Shown piece after piece: positions 19,840-28,968 of a stretch of DNA of 64,000 bases. The stretch's first letter is position 1. Every line of letters starts with the position of its first letter. The notes beneath the pieces are model-generated. The model was not told where the DNA came from and searched no databases. It worked only from the letters and a program-made list of their open reading frames with translations. Position numbers and translations under genes: made by a program. The stretch spans positions 582,460 through 646,459 of the forward strand of contig NZ_KI912151.1 of the NCBI RefSeq assembly GCF_000517105.1, given 5' to 3'. Origin of the DNA: Fischerella sp. PCC 9605. GTDB lineage: Bacteria; Cyanobacteriota; Cyanobacteriia; Cyanobacteriales; Nostocaceae.

Positions 19840-22800
19840 ATGAATAGCACTATTAATTTCCGTAATTGGAAGAGCTTTTTCTTTAAAAATACAGTAAAAT
19901 ACTATACAATATACAAAGTAGAATTACAAGTAGTTATTTTTATTATCAGTCTACTAGCAATTGAGTTACTACATTCACAACAAATTCAGGGAAACCTCAC
20001 CATTCCTGGTATTGTGTTTTTGTTGCTAAGTGTAGGTATATTAGGTAGTTTTGTAGTCAAATCACTGTTAGAAGAGCTTCGTAGTCGACAGGTGGGGAGG
20101 TGGCAAGGTAGAGTGATGACCTCACCCCATCACCCCAGCACTCCACCCCATCTCCCCATTGCTCCTTATCCCCATCAAAATAACTTCCTCGACCAAATAC
20201 CTGTTGGCTTAATGCTGTTAGGAGCAAACGCAGAAATTCTCCTGTGCAATGCGATGGGTTGCAAGTTGTTGCATCGTTCAGAACAGGAATTACTGGGAAC
20301 AACTGCTTTTGGTGCTGCTTGGCAAGTTATACAAGCAGACGGAACAAAGTTTGCTAACCCCAAACTGCTGCTTTCTCCCCAAGAAAATCTAGTTTTGGGC
20401 ATTGCTCATCCCCAAAGCGATGAACTCATGTGGTTGTTGGTGAATACTCAGCCTCAAGACAGTGCCAAGCAGGTAATTTGTACTTTTAGTAATATTACTG
20501 CCCGACAAAGCAGTGAAGTTAGCTTGCGTCATACCCAAAGTCGCTTGGAACAACAAAATCAAGTATTGTTGGCACTAGCAAAGAGGAGAACTTTGGCGCA
20601 GGGCAACTTGAATACCGCTTTAGGTGAGATTACAGAAGCTGCTGCCAGCACCCTTGGAGTAGAGCGAGTGAGCGTGTGGCTATACAATAGCGATCGCTCT
20701 AAAATTTACTGCCTCAACCTTTATGAACAAACCCCCAAGCGCCATAGCTGTGGTGCAGAACTGGCAGCAGTTGACTTCCCGGCATACTTCCAAGCCTTAG
20801 AAACAGAGCGTACCATCGCTGCCAGTGATGCCTATACCGATCCGCGCACCTGCGAATTTAGTACAGCATACTTGCCTGCGGTTGGCGTTACATCGATGTT
20901 GGATGCGCCCATTTGGCTAGAAGGCGAAATGATTGGTGTTGTCTGTCATGAATATACTGGTGGTGTGCGCCATTGGACAATTGAAGAACAAAATTTTGCG
21001 GGGTGTATTGCTGACTTAGTGATCTTGGCGATGGAAGCAGATCGGCGTCAGAAAGCGCAACGGGCGCTACGACAAAGTGAAGCCAAGTTTCACAAGCTGA
21101 CAGCTCACATGCCGGGAATGATTTATCAATTTATTCGGCATCCTGACGGTTCAGTAGATTTTCCCTACGCGAGTTCTTATTGTCGGGAAATGTTTGAATT
21201 AGAACCAGAACAAATGCAGCAAAATGCTCAACTGGTACTAGGACAAATTCATCCTGACGATCGCCAAAGTTTAGATGAGTCCATCGCCTCCTCAGCGCAA
21301 ACTTTACAACCTTGGAGATGGGAAGGACGTTTCATCACGCCGAGTGGCAAGTTGAAGTGGCTTTCTGGTGCTTCCCGCCCAGAAAAGCTGGCAAACGGCG
21401 GCATTCTCTGGGATGGATTGTTAATGGATATCACAGAACGCAAGCGCACTGAAGCCGCATTGGCAAAGCGGGAACGTTACCTAGCAATACTGGTAGAGGT
21501 GCAAAGGCGATTATTAGCAGATGATACTGATGGCAATTGTTATGCACATATCTTAGAGCAATTGGGACAAACATCTGGTGCGAGTCGCGTTTACCTGTTC
21601 GAGAATCACACAGATGAAACTGGACGCTTGCTTGCCAGTCAGCATGTAGAATGGTGTGCCAAGGGCATAAAACCAGAAATCGATAACCCTGCACTGCAAA
21701 ACTTTCCCTTAGAAAAAGTTTTCCCTTGTTGGACTGAAGCGATCGGACGAGGTGAAATCATTGCAGGTATCGTGAGTGAATTTCCACAACCAAAGCGAAG
21801 AATTCTTGCTTCCCGCAAAGTTCTTTCCATCCTAGTTTTGCCTCTGATAGTGAACAACCAATTTTGGGGCTTCATAGGCTTCGATAATTGTCAAGAAGCA
21901 CGTCTGTGGGACTCTTTAGAAGTGGATCTGCTAGCAGCAGCAGCGGCAGCAATTGCTTTACATCAAGAACGAGCATTAGCAGAAAAGGCGCTATTTCAAG
22001 CTAAAGATGAACTAGAAATCCAAGTAGAAAAGCGGACAAAGGCTTTAAGAAATACGAATCAGCAATTATTAGTAGAAATTGCTGAACGTACTGCTGCCGA
22101 GCGTGCTTTACAGATATCATTGGAAAATCTGAAAAAAGCCCAAGCCCAACTCGTCCAGAGCGAAAAAATGTCTTCTCTAGGTCAAATGGTTGCTGGTATA
22201 GCCCATGAAATCAACAATCCGATTGGTTTCATTGTTGGTAACTTGGGATACGCCAACGAGTATATATCCGACTTGCTAGAGATGCTATACCTATACCAAG
22301 AACATTATCCTCAACCAGTCTCAGCAATTGTAGAGCGATCGCAACAAATAGATTTTGACTTTTTGGTGACGGATCTGCCAAAGCTTTTAGAATCTATGCA
22401 ATCTGGTGCTAAACGTATTAGTGATATTGTTGTTTCTTTAAGAAACTTCTCGCGCCTCGACGAAGCCGAGATGAAGCGCGTTAATTTGCATGAAGGCATC
22501 GACAACACCCTATTAATTTTGCAGCACCGGCTCAAATATAATAGTCACCATCCTGAAATTCAAATTATCAAAGAGTACGGTGAATTGCCTAATATTGAGT
22601 GCTATCCAGGCAAGCTTAATCAAGTCTTTTTTAATATTTTAAATAATGCAATTGATGCAATTGAAGAGTCATTAGTCATTAGTCATTTGTCATTTGCTAA
22701 TGACAAAGGACTAATGACGAAGGACAAAGGAGTAATTCGCATTTGCACAGAACTTTCTCCTGCTGGTAATGTACGTATACGCATAGCTGATAACGGTCTT

Positions 22801-22998
22801 GGAATGAGCGAACAAGTCAAAGCACGAGTATTTGACCCCTTCTTTACCACTAAATCCGTGGGTAGTGGCACTGGTTTGGGATTAACTATTAGCTATCAAA
22901 TAGTTGTTAAAAATCACAGAGGTGTTTTGAACTGTACTTCAGAACTAGGGCAAGGAACAGAATTTTGTATTGAAATTCCGATTTCCCAAACAAATTAA
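19840..22998 (+). CDS. Membrane-anchored hybrid-sensor histidine kinase (PAS-GAF-PAS-GAF-HisKA-HATPase)
   Basis: 1052 residues. Two membrane helices (about 27-45 and 54-74) are followed by a PAS-like segment (LDQIPVGLMLLGANAEIL), a GAF domain (about 240-400, LGVERVSVWLYNSDR), a PAS/PAC pair (WLSGASRPEKL, DITERKRTEAAL), a second GAF (about 550-710), a coiled coil and the kinase core. The H-box is GQMVAGIAHEINNP with His789, the N-box NQVFFNILNNAIDAIEE, and the G boxes DNGLGMSEQ and GSGTGLGLTIS. No receiver domain is attached, so the partner regulator lies elsewhere. Two stretches look like intergenic repeats that entered in frame: a Pro/His-rich run near residues 87-108 and one near 945-962 inside the ATPase domain. 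Confidence 0.93.
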   Translation: MNSTINFRNWKSFFFKNTVKYYTIYKVELQVVIFIISLLAIELLHSQQIQGNLTIPGIVFLLLSVGILGSFVVKSLLEELRSRQVGRWQGRVMTSPHHPSTPPHLPIAPYPHQNNFLDQIPVGLMLLGANAEILLCNAMGCKLLHRSEQELLGTTAFGAAWQVIQADGTKFANPKLLLSPQENLVLGIAHPQSDELMWLLVNTQPQDSAKQVICTFSNITARQSSEVSLRHTQSRLEQQNQVLLALAKRRTLAQGNLNTALGEITEAAASTLGVERVSVWLYNSDRSKIYCLNLYEQTPKRHSCGAELAAVDFPAYFQALETERTIAASDAYTDPRTCEFSTAYLPAVGVTSMLDAPIWLEGEMIGVVCHEYTGGVRHWTIEEQNFAGCIADLVILAMEADRRQKAQRALRQSEAKFHKLTAHMPGMIYQFIRHPDGSVDFPYASSYCREMFELEPEQMQQNAQLVLGQIHPDDRQSLDESIASSAQTLQPWRWEGRFITPSGKLKWLSGASRPEKLANGGILWDGLLMDITERKRTEAALAKRERYLAILVEVQRRLLADDTDGNCYAHILEQLGQTSGASRVYLFENHTDETGRLLASQHVEWCAKGIKPEIDNPALQNFPLEKVFPCWTEAIGRGEIIAGIVSEFPQPKRRILASRKVLSILVLPLIVNNQFWGFIGFDNCQEARLWDSLEVDLLAAAAAAIALHQERALAEKALFQAKDELEIQVEKRTKALRNTNQQLLVEIAERTAAERALQISLENLKKAQAQLVQSEKMSSLGQMVAGIAHEINNPIGFIVGNLGYANEYISDLLEMLYLYQEHYPQPVSAIVERSQQIDFDFLVTDLPKLLESMQSGAKRISDIVVSLRNFSRLDEAEMKRVNLHEGIDNTLLILQHRLKYNSHHPEIQIIKEYGELPNIECYPGKLNQVFFNILNNAIDAIEESLVISHLSFANDKGLMTKDKGVIRICTELSPAGNVRIRIADNGLGMSEQVKARVFDPFFTTKSVGSGTGLGLTISYQIVVKNHRGVLNCTSELGQGTEFCIEIPISQTN

Positions 22999-23001
22999 AG
23001 A

Positions 23002-23029
23002 GTAGAGACGTGCCATGGCACGTCTCTAC
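23002..23029. terminator. Perfect 28-base palindrome after the kinase gene
   Basis: GTAGAGACGTGCCA pairs with TGGCACGTCTCTAC, followed by AAAAA on the plus strand. The same GTAGAGACG...CGTCTCTAC family recurs at 40884-40912. It could terminate transcription in either direction, although the T run is poor. Confidence 0.5.
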
Positions 23030-23037
23030 AAAAATCT

Positions 23038-23148
23038 GGCGTTGCTGATTGAAAGTATGAAACTGTTAACATCAGATTTACAATCTACTGCCGTAGAAGC
23101 AATTCATGAATTGCTTCTACAAAATTCATACCTCGATTCAGCAATGCC
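23038..23148. mobile_element. MITE-like element with GGC(G/A)TTGCTGA termini
   Basis: About 111 bases. The ends GGCGTTGCTGATTGAAAG and CTCGATTCAGCAATGCC form imperfect inverted repeats, and a perfect palindrome (23093-23120, half GTAGAAGCAATTCA) lies inside. It has no coding capacity. Confidence 0.6.
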
Positions 23149-23239
23149 CCTATCCCAATTTGGTATAATTCAGCAATAGCTCAAATTTGGTAGCGATCGC
23201 GCCTTGGTTATCGCCACAGAATTAGGCATACCGTTAGCC

Positions 23240-23337
23240 AAGCAGCATTGCAGGCACAATTAGAACTAGAACAAGAACGCCAAGGTGCTCAAAGGTTGGC
23301 TGAAAGATTGCGATCGCTTGGTATTGATGATAAGTAG
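23240..23337 (+). pseudogene. Uma2-family endonuclease C-terminal remnant
   Basis: The frame reads AALQAQLELEQERQGAQRLA, then ERLRSLGIDDK-stop (TAG 23335-23337). This coiled tail is typical of the many cyanobacterial Uma2 (PF05685) proteins. No catalytic core is found upstream, so only the tail survives. Confidence 0.55.
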
Positions 23338-23460
23338 CAACGCTATAAATTGCGCCTGGGCAAAAGCTAATCCAAAACCTCAAACTCAGCATCGTTCTTT
23401 TTCTACCCAGTGAGGTATGCATTACCTATTTAATTGCACTAAGATAAAGTCGCTCTTTTA

Positions 23461-23922
23461 ATGCTAAAAGGACATGGGAGTATGGCAGCCCTTAAGCGTA
23501 CCGCACAAGCCGTATGGCGTGGAAACTTAAAAAGCGGCAAAGGTGAAATTAGTGCTACCAGTGGAGTACTCCAAAACACTCCTTACAGCTTTGCAACTAG
23601 GTTTGAAAACTCCCCAGGCACCAATCCAGAAGAATTGATAGCAGCTGCTCATGCTGGCTGTTATAGCATGGCATTTGCATTTACATTAACTGAAAAAGGA
23701 TACCAGCCTGAGAGCGTGCAAACGCAAGCAACTTGCATAATCGAACCGCAACAAACAGGTGGTTTCAAAATTACCAAGATCCATCTAGAAACTCAGGGAC
23801 GTGTTCCTGGTATTGATACAGCAACCTTTCAGCAAATCGCGCAAGAAGCTGAAGCAGGATGCCCTGTCTCAAATGCTTTACGTGGCGGAGTAGAAATAGA
23901 ATTGGATGCCACTTTGGCGTAA
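23461..23922 (+). CDS. osmC: OsmC-family peroxiredoxin-like protein
   Basis: 153 residues, or 146 from the better start at 23482 (MAALKRTAQAVWRG). Family blocks are present: PEELIAAAHAGCYSMAFA with the peroxidatic Cys and EAGCPVSNALRGGVEIEL with the resolving Cys. OsmC proteins reduce organic hydroperoxides in the cytoplasm. It stands alone and may be controlled by oxidative stress, though no operator can be identified here. Confidence 0.9.
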   Translation: MLKGHGSMAALKRTAQAVWRGNLKSGKGEISATSGVLQNTPYSFATRFENSPGTNPEELIAAAHAGCYSMAFAFTLTEKGYQPESVQTQATCIIEPQQTGGFKITKIHLETQGRVPGIDTATFQQIAQEAEAGCPVSNALRGGVEIELDATLA

Positions 23923-24063
23923 TAGGTTTGTAGTAGCACTAAGTACAACATTGCATAAGTTCATGGCGAAATTTGGGCACTAAGACTCCGCGCCCCTCTG
24001 CGTTTTAAATCGCTATGCTTTTACGCAAAGCCGTACTAAGCGCTACTACAAACTAACTCCCAA

Positions 24064-25725
24064 TCACTCTTTCAACTTAAATTCATCAAACTTGATAACT
24101 TCTGCATCTGGTTTGCGCGTATCAAAACGATAGCTACTTATCGTACCCGTACCTGTGTCAAAGATACTGAAAACAGTGATTTCATTACTAGCAATATATG
24201 GTATCGTCTGGCCATTTTCATCCAGCATAGGTGCAATAGTTGGCGTAACTGGTTCTAATCCATAGGGATCGCCAATTGCTACGTAATCCTGATTTTGCCA
24301 AGGTGGTAGGTTCTTGCGCTTTTTATCTTTATAGGCAGCGCCGTAAGAATTGCCGACATTAGAAGTTTCTAAAAAATGTATCCCCGATGGGCTGCAAAAG
24401 CGGTTCCATAAATGAGAATGTCCAAAAAACACTAACTGCACTTGTGCTGCTTCCAGCAGTGGCAGTAAATCACGAATAATGTAGTCTGCTTGCTTAGGAT
24501 ACTCGTAGCGCACTGCCTTGATATTACCATCTTCATCTCGTTCAATTATCTGCACTGGGTCAGTATAGGCAGGTACAATGTTGTCGCCTAAAGTATGAGG
24601 CGGATGATGCAACATCACTACTTTATACTTGGCTTGTTTAAACTCAGGGCTGTTGAGTTCTTGCACTAGCCAGTTATATTGCTGGCTATCTTTGGCAATA
24701 GGCTCATATATATGCTGTCCATAACCCCAATTTTCTGGATTGTCTAATTCTACTTCTGGTTCACCGTATTTTCCCTGCTTTCCACCATCAGTGTTGACAT
24801 AACGCCACATATTCGTGGCATACAGCACTACTAAACGCACATCACCAAAACTGACTGCATAATAAGTTTTTCCACCTTCTGGACTTTCAGGTAAGGTAAA
24901 AATCTCTTCGTAGGTATCAGTATTAAAAGAGTTATCTTTGAGGAAGTTCTCCCCATATAATTTGAGAGCAACTGTACGGGGAATAGTATCGTTAAATTCT
25001 TCGTTCAAACTGTCTTTTCTAGCAAACCGTCCCATGACTTCATGATTGCCAATGCAAGTGAACATGGGCGCATGTTGAATAATCTGACCGCCAGTGTAGC
25101 TTGTTTTAGTACCGTTGCAGTCTATTTCATATTTGGCACGACCTTGCAAACATGGAAAAAACGCACCACCACGATTATCATCAAACCATTCACTAGCGCG
25201 ATCGGGGATATTCGCTAAGTCACCGGCGAACCAAACTGCATCTATTTGCCCTATTGTTTCGACAACCTTTTGTAAATTTGCTGCCACCATTGGCTTAATT
25301 TGATGATCGGAGGTAAGCAGAATTTTCAGCGGTGTACCAGGAGTAGGAGTAGGTGCGAGGCTATACACATTACTGCTGACACTCTGACCATCTTCCCTTA
25401 CACTCGTGACTCGATAAGCAAGATTTTTGTTGGGAGTTAAACTAGTTACCTCAGCTTCGTGTCGCCAGATATGGCGTTGGACGGGGTGTTGATAAACTTG
25501 TCCGTCTTGGGTTTGACTTCCTACTCGTGATTGTTGATCCTCACGAGTGCGACTCAGTTTGGTAGTTTTGGCACAGACTGTTGTAGCTAGATTTTCACCG
25601 TAGGAAACAAGATGCCTGTAACCAGCAAATTCGGTAAACCACACAACTCGCACTGAAGTTGGAGTTGGCAGTTGCAGAAATGGATCGGTTAGTAACTGAG
25701 GTGGTGATGTCATAAGTGGCTGCAC
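24064..25725 (-). CDS. Calcineurin-like metallophosphoesterase with N-terminal Fn3-like domain
   Basis: 553 residues. An N-terminal beta-sandwich (about 1-125, as in purple acid phosphatases) precedes a metallophosphoesterase domain. The metal-site motifs are LLTSDHQ, WFAGDLAN, CIGNHEVMGR, VVMLHHPPHTLG and FFGHSHLWNRF. The first motif has DHQ where DxH is usual. A C-terminal beta region follows. The substrate is unknown; phosphodiester or phosphomonoester hydrolysis is expected. No signal peptide is seen. The polyphosphate kinase gene lies 155 bases upstream on the same strand, hinting at a phosphate theme. Confidence 0.85.
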   Translation of the reverse strand: MQPLMTSPPQLLTDPFLQLPTPTSVRVVWFTEFAGYRHLVSYGENLATTVCAKTTKLSRTREDQQSRVGSQTQDGQVYQHPVQRHIWRHEAEVTSLTPNKNLAYRVTSVREDGQSVSSNVYSLAPTPTPGTPLKILLTSDHQIKPMVAANLQKVVETIGQIDAVWFAGDLANIPDRASEWFDDNRGGAFFPCLQGRAKYEIDCNGTKTSYTGGQIIQHAPMFTCIGNHEVMGRFARKDSLNEEFNDTIPRTVALKLYGENFLKDNSFNTDTYEEIFTLPESPEGGKTYYAVSFGDVRLVVLYATNMWRYVNTDGGKQGKYGEPEVELDNPENWGYGQHIYEPIAKDSQQYNWLVQELNSPEFKQAKYKVVMLHHPPHTLGDNIVPAYTDPVQIIERDEDGNIKAVRYEYPKQADYIIRDLLPLLEAAQVQLVFFGHSHLWNRFCSPSGIHFLETSNVGNSYGAAYKDKKRKNLPPWQNQDYVAIGDPYGLEPVTPTIAPMLDENGQTIPYIASNEITVFSIFDTGTGTISSYRFDTRKPDAEVIKFDEFKLKE

Positions 25726-25757
25726 AAAAAGAATTTGGTGATTGGTGATTCGTGATT

Positions 25758-25786
25758 GGGAAAGAACCTTGTTATGGTTCTTCCCC
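25758..25786. repeat. Stem-loop repeat GGGAAAGAACC...GGTTCTTCCC
   Basis: Second copy of the hairpin at 10469-10497, here with stem GAACC/GGTTC around TTGTTAT. Compensating base changes between the copies suggest the stem matters. It sits between the phosphoesterase and polyphosphate kinase genes. Confidence 0.6.
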
Positions 25787-25880
25787 AGTACCTAGTACCT
25801 AGTACCCATTCTCCATTACCGACTGAGAGTGAATTCAATGAAACAGACCACTAGAAGAATAGGAGTTTCTCACCGACTTT

Positions 25881-28022
25881 CTATGATTTTAGTGTCATTT
25901 CCATCAGTATATTTTGGGTACTGCGTTCTGGCTCATTCTTAGCGGGATGACGTTGGATATAGGAACCATCTGATTTAAGTTCCCAGGCTTGGCGATTGTC
26001 TGCTAGGCTGATCTCTAGAATTTTTTGCAAAGTTTGTACAAGCTGCGGATCTTCAACTGGTGTAACGGCTTCTACACGTCTATCTAGGTTGCGGGGCATC
26101 CAATCAGCACTACCGATGTACACTTCATTGTGTCCGTGATTATGGAAATGAAAGATCCGAGAGTGTTCCAAAAAACGACCGATGACACTAATTACATGAA
26201 TATTTTCGCTGACTTCTGGAACTTCAGGACGCAAGCAGCATATACCCCGAATAATTAGATCAATTTGTACCCCAGCTTGAGATGCTTCGTAGAGGATAGC
26301 AATGATTTGGGGATCGACCAAAGAGTTCATTTTAGCGATGATACGACCCGTTTTGCCGTTTTTGCAGTGTTCGATTTCGCGACGGATGAGGGCAATTATG
26401 CGATCGCGCATACTTACGGGAGATACTAGCAGCTTACGGTAAGAATGCTGACAAGAATAGCCCGTTAAATAATTAAATAAATCTGTTAAATCTGCGCCTA
26501 AGTCTTCTCGACAACTCAGCAGTCCGATATCAGTGTATAATTTCGCTGTTTTGGGATTGTAGTTGCCCGTGCCAATGTGGACGTAGCGACGAATATCTTC
26601 TCCTTCTTGACGCACTATGAGCACAATTTTGGTGTGAGTCTTCAACCCTACCAAGCCATAAACGACATGAACACCAGACTTTTCTAATTTCTGTGCCCAA
26701 GTAATGTTATTCTCTTCATCAAAACGGGCTTTTAATTCTACAAGGGCAGCAACTTGTTTACCGCTTTCAGCCGCAGCAATCAAAGAACTAACAATCTCCG
26801 AATCCCCAGAGGTGCGGTAAAGTGTCATTTTGATTGCTAGCACGTGGCGATCGCGGGCAGCTTGGACGATAAATTGTTCTACAGAGGCGGTGAAGGATTC
26901 GTAAGGATGATGCACCAGCAAATCATTTTGCCGGATCGCAGAGAAAATATCTTCTGGATCATCTAATTGAGCAATTTTACTAGCTTGATTTAAATGACGC
27001 AGACGAGGTGGAATGACTGGTGTCCAAGGTGGATCTTTGAGTTCAGGTAACGGCAAAGCCAGGAACGACATTAAATCCTTCAAATTCAGCAGTCCATCGA
27101 TCTCATAAACATCACCCTCAGTCAGTTCCATTTCTTCAATTAACATCTGTCGCACTGACTTAGGCATTGATGGTTGAATTTCCAACCGCACCACCGAACC
27201 ACGAAAGTGTCGTCCGCGTAACTCTTGCTGAATTGCTAATAGCAAATCATCTGCTTCATCTTCTACTACTGCGATATCGGCCTTGCGAGTCAGTCGAAAC
27301 AGGTGATATTCCTTAATAATCATGCCTGGAAATAAGGCTTCTAAATTGTGCGCCACTACCTGTTCTATGGGTACACCTATCCACTGATTTGATTTACCGT
27401 TATGCTGTTGCAACTGTTTAGGTAACTCAATAAATCGAGGCAGAATATTGGGAACTTTGACTCTCGCAAACTTTTCTTCCCCTGTGGCTGGATCTTTAAC
27501 AACTACTGCCAAGTTCAGACTAAGATTTGCCATCAAGGGGAAAGGATGACTAGGATCTACTGCCAAAGGCGTGAGAACCGGAAAAATCCGCTGTTTAAAC
27601 AAATCTTGCAAATAAGAACGCTGTTCGGAACTTATGTCTTTGTAATTGAGAAGATAAATACCATGAAATGCCATTTCTGGACGCAGGACTTTCTCAAACA
27701 GATGATGTTGCTCAATTACCATTGGACGCAACAGTTGAGCGATCGCTTCTAATTGTTCTTGAGGAGTGCGACCATCTGGCGTTCGCTGGCTAACTCCGGC
27801 TTGGACTTGGTCTTTGAGAATTGCCACGCGCACCATGAAAAATTCATCTAGATTGGAACTGAAGATGGCTGCAAACTTCAGTCTCTCTAGTAAAGGTGTA
27901 CGAGAATCTAACGCCTCATGTAAAACTCGACGATTGAATTCCAACCAACTTAGCTCTCGATTAAAGTAATACTGAGAATCGCTGAGGTTTATAGCTTTGG
28001 CTATCTCTTTAGATTTAGTCAT
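25881..28022 (-). CDS. ppk1: Polyphosphate kinase 1
   Basis: Makes polyphosphate from ATP through a phosphohistidine. The 713 residues match the usual length. I see the N-terminal block FNRELSWLEFNRRVLHEAL, the PLD-like core LAIKMTLYRTSGDSEIV, the autophosphorylated histidine in YVHIGTGNYNPKTAKLYTDI (His482), and the second catalytic region SRIFHFHNHGHNEVYIGSAD. The start at 28022 is well placed. It may share a transcript with the metallophosphoesterase downstream. Confidence 0.96.
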   Translation of the reverse strand: MTKSKEIAKAINLSDSQYYFNRELSWLEFNRRVLHEALDSRTPLLERLKFAAIFSSNLDEFFMVRVAILKDQVQAGVSQRTPDGRTPQEQLEAIAQLLRPMVIEQHHLFEKVLRPEMAFHGIYLLNYKDISSEQRSYLQDLFKQRIFPVLTPLAVDPSHPFPLMANLSLNLAVVVKDPATGEEKFARVKVPNILPRFIELPKQLQQHNGKSNQWIGVPIEQVVAHNLEALFPGMIIKEYHLFRLTRKADIAVVEDEADDLLLAIQQELRGRHFRGSVVRLEIQPSMPKSVRQMLIEEMELTEGDVYEIDGLLNLKDLMSFLALPLPELKDPPWTPVIPPRLRHLNQASKIAQLDDPEDIFSAIRQNDLLVHHPYESFTASVEQFIVQAARDRHVLAIKMTLYRTSGDSEIVSSLIAAAESGKQVAALVELKARFDEENNITWAQKLEKSGVHVVYGLVGLKTHTKIVLIVRQEGEDIRRYVHIGTGNYNPKTAKLYTDIGLLSCREDLGADLTDLFNYLTGYSCQHSYRKLLVSPVSMRDRIIALIRREIEHCKNGKTGRIIAKMNSLVDPQIIAILYEASQAGVQIDLIIRGICCLRPEVPEVSENIHVISVIGRFLEHSRIFHFHNHGHNEVYIGSADWMPRNLDRRVEAVTPVEDPQLVQTLQKILEISLADNRQAWELKSDGSYIQRHPAKNEPERSTQNILMEMTLKS

Positions 28023-28149
28023 GTTATTTGCATTAATTCTGAATATTTTTTTGACTCAAGTTAGGAATTTCAATAGCCTAATATCCTTAAGCAATTAAGT
28101 AAGTAGGTCGGTACAAATAAAGCTAACTAGTTAAGGTCGTCATTAGTCA

Positions 28150-28365
28150 TTGGTGAGCCAGCGCGCTCCAAAGGGGGTTTCCCCCATGTAGACGCCCGCA
28201 GGGCGGCTTCGGTGCAGGGTGCGACTGGCGTAGACGCCCGCAGGGCGGTGAGCAGCGCGCAGAAAGGGGGTTCTCCCCATGAGCGACTGCGTAGACGTGC
28301 GCAGCGCGGCTTCTCGCAGAGTACCCGAAGGGCTTCTCGCAGAGTACCCGTAAGGGTCATTGGTC
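28150..28365. repeat. Nested GC-rich dispersed repeats
   Basis: At least two rearranged copies of the mosaic that flanks murA: GAGCCAGCGCGCTCC, TTTCCCCCATGTAGACGCC, CGCAGGGCGGCTTC, then CGCAGCGCGGCTTCTCGCAG. It is GC-rich against an AT-rich background and is not coding. Confidence 0.75.
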
Positions 28366-28968
28366 ATTGGTAAGGGTTTCAAGCATATTTATGTTTCGTA
28401 ACATAGCTTGATTTATTTCCACTGACTTACTTAGTTGAGCAAAATTAAATTCATTTGTGGAAAAAGGGAACGGGGAACGGGGAACTCTTAACAGGAAAAC
28501 AATGTGTGTAATTAATTTTGTCTGATTACCTAAGATAATTTTTATTTAATTTTTTGCGTAACTATACTCAGTCTCTTCATTTTAGATTAATGAAATTTAA
28601 AGAAAAAATTAAGTAAGTTTTAAATATAAATTAAGTATCGGTTAATAATTTAGTAGAATCTCATTGCTGTAGAAGTGCTAGCAGCCATAAAGTTCAGCAA
28701 ACAACTAATTCAGCAGTACTTAAAGGAAGAACTTATACAATAATTGCCTATGCAGCAGTTGTAGTTTTGTTTACTGCATTCGCGATCGTTCTTACGAATG
28801 CGATTAGATACACAGTTCTTAATAGGAGCAATACCCAAAGAAATGTATACTCTGCTTGCAGTATCATCTTATTTACGTATATGCTGCTACAGAAATTAAA
28901 AGTCACAATTAACACCAATATCTAACGATAGGATTTAAAAGTTTGTATATTTAAACTCTGAAGATACC
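28366..28968. promoter_or_regulatory. Gene-free upstream region of the cas10 operon
   Basis: About 600 AT-rich bases with no supported gene, lying between divergent ppk1 and cas10. It must contain the promoter of the effector operon. A palindrome-like CGCGATCGTTCTTACGAATG lies near 28780. I cannot assign a specific operator. Confidence 0.4.

Noticed and set aside
28127-28382. ORFs in the GC-rich repeat block before cas10
   Set aside because: Made entirely of dispersed mosaic repeats that also occur around murA.
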